A stretch of DNA of 5,628 nucleotides from Planctomycetaceae bacterium (GTDB taxonomy: Bacteria; Planctomycetota; Planctomycetia; Pirellulales; Thermoguttaceae), in assembly GCA_031282385.1 (NCBI GenBank), contig JAITDV010000613.1, positions 1-5,628 on the forward strand, given 5' to 3'. Below the pieces are notes generated by a model that saw only the letters and a list, made by a program, of their open reading frames with translations, did not search any database and was not told the DNA's origin. Position numbers and translations under genes: made by a program. This document shows, piece after piece, positions 5,304 to 5,628 of this stretch. Each line of letters opens with the position of its first letter. The first letter of the stretch is position 1.

Positions 5304-5400
5304 ACTGTTCATACTTGAATTTTTCTTTGCCGCCGCTTGCTTACCTATCGGAAAGCAGGCTTTTACGCTACTGAGCCAGGCAATTTATAGCACGGGAAGT
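5304..5400 (+). repeat. 95-bp inverted-repeat element, copy 5
   Basis: The left end ACTGTTCATACTTGAAT is followed by CTTTGCCGCC, then a strong central hairpin GCTTGCTT (5335-5342) / AAGCAGGC (5353-5360) closing ACCTATCGGA, then TTTTACGCTACTGAGCCA. The right end AATTTATAGCACGGGAAGT is somewhat decayed. It lies 36 bases from copy 4 in opposite orientation, so together they form a large inverted repeat of about 228 bases. Confidence 0.85.
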
Positions 5401-5499
5401 GTATACTCATCATATTTGCAATTTTGGTTTTTCAGTTTGAGTTCTTGTTTGCCGTATCTTGAAAATTCCTAACCGAATTTAATTGTGTAAGGAGTATCG

Positions 5500-5628
5500 T
5501 TACCGGTTGCCCAACAAAACGCGGATGTCTTTTTCGCGTTCTTTGGGTGTTACTTTCAAGTTGATGAGTTTTCCGTCTTTGAATTGACCTTCGACGGTTG
5601 TTTTGTAAGGCGCGTTTAATTTGAACTC
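5500..5628 (-). CDS. C-terminal fragment of an unidentified protein (gene continues beyond the window)
   Basis: The minus strand is open from the right edge to the TAA at 5500-5502 and encodes 42 residues. These begin EFKLNAPYKTTVEGQFKDGK and end with KEREKDIRVLLGNR. Codon use is like that of the neighbouring genes and the sequence reads as a natural protein: alternating strand-like segments with a Lys-rich VTPKEREKDI stretch. The pattern of a short beta hairpin followed by VTP..R.KDI recalls to me the tails of large secreted glycoside hydrolases (GH95-like), but 42 residues are too few to assign a family. It is followed by 417-odd bases of intergenic repeats before obg, so the two are probably separate units. 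Confidence 0.65.
   Translation of the reverse strand, partial: EFKLNAPYKTTVEGQFKDGKLINLKVTPKEREKDIRVLLGNR

Larger units (their letters stand above)
5084..5499. other. Intergenic region upstream of obg
   Basis: This region holds an AT-only-like leader before obg, a 23-bp tandem duplication (5130-5175) with embedded minus-strand TATAAT boxes, and two copies of the 95-bp element head to head (5173-5267 and 5304-5400). Positions 5401-5499 follow the end of the partial gene and show nothing recognisable. A 64-codon plus-strand open frame crossing 5278-5472 runs through the repeat and is not believed to be a gene. Confidence 0.6.

Noticed and set aside
210..5400. The repeated elements as a CRISPR array
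   Set aside because: Copies are far apart, in both orientations, about 95 bp long and separated by genes; there are no regular spacers and no cas genes.
5278..5472. Plus-strand open frame of 64 codons
   Set aside because: It runs through the repeat element at 5304-5400 and its translation is low-complexity hydrophobic and aromatic; similar frames arise from the repeat itself.

Overview
The window reads as a piece of an AT-rich genome from a planctomycete, probably a flagellated and possibly host-associated lineage. This is inferred from three things: the Obg and UbiA-like sequences, an N-terminal anchor of the type FAVTIYATHTNW followed by a coiled coil, which I associate with a common planctomycete hypothetical protein, and the small tail-anchored acidic protein beside it. 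No rRNA or tRNA is present to confirm it.

Layout from left to right. Positions 1-895 hold no convincing gene but are full of palindromic and tandem repeats. Three plus-strand genes follow: a membrane-anchored coiled-coil protein with a FlgT-C-like beta domain (896-1756), a small protein with one C-terminal membrane segment (1894-2250), and a short FlgD hook-capping protein (2327-2758). Convergent to them, on the minus strand, lie a UbiA-like prenyltransferase of the kind that makes menaquinone precursors (2818-3717) and the ribosome-associated GTPase Obg (4067-5077). At the right edge is the C-terminal end of another minus-strand gene (5500-5628).

The most striking feature is not a gene. A roughly 95-bp element with near-perfect terminal inverted repeats (ACTGTTCGTACT at the left, AGTACGAACAGT at the right), a central hairpin and a conserved loop occurs five times: 210-302, 1766-1862, 3790-3882, 5173-5267 and 5304-5400. 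A sixth, decayed copy is possible at 22-68. All copies are intergenic and they lie in both orientations. Two sit head to head between obg and the next gene. I interpret them as a miniature inverted-repeat (MITE- or REP-like) family, possibly with an RNA-level role. At least two other palindromic families (79-152 and 338-428) share the intergenic space.

The genes do not form one pathway. The left block may be linked to the cell envelope or flagellum, while ubiA and obg are housekeeping genes. flgD stands without the usual hook gene behind it, which suggests that the flagellar genes are dispersed in this genome.
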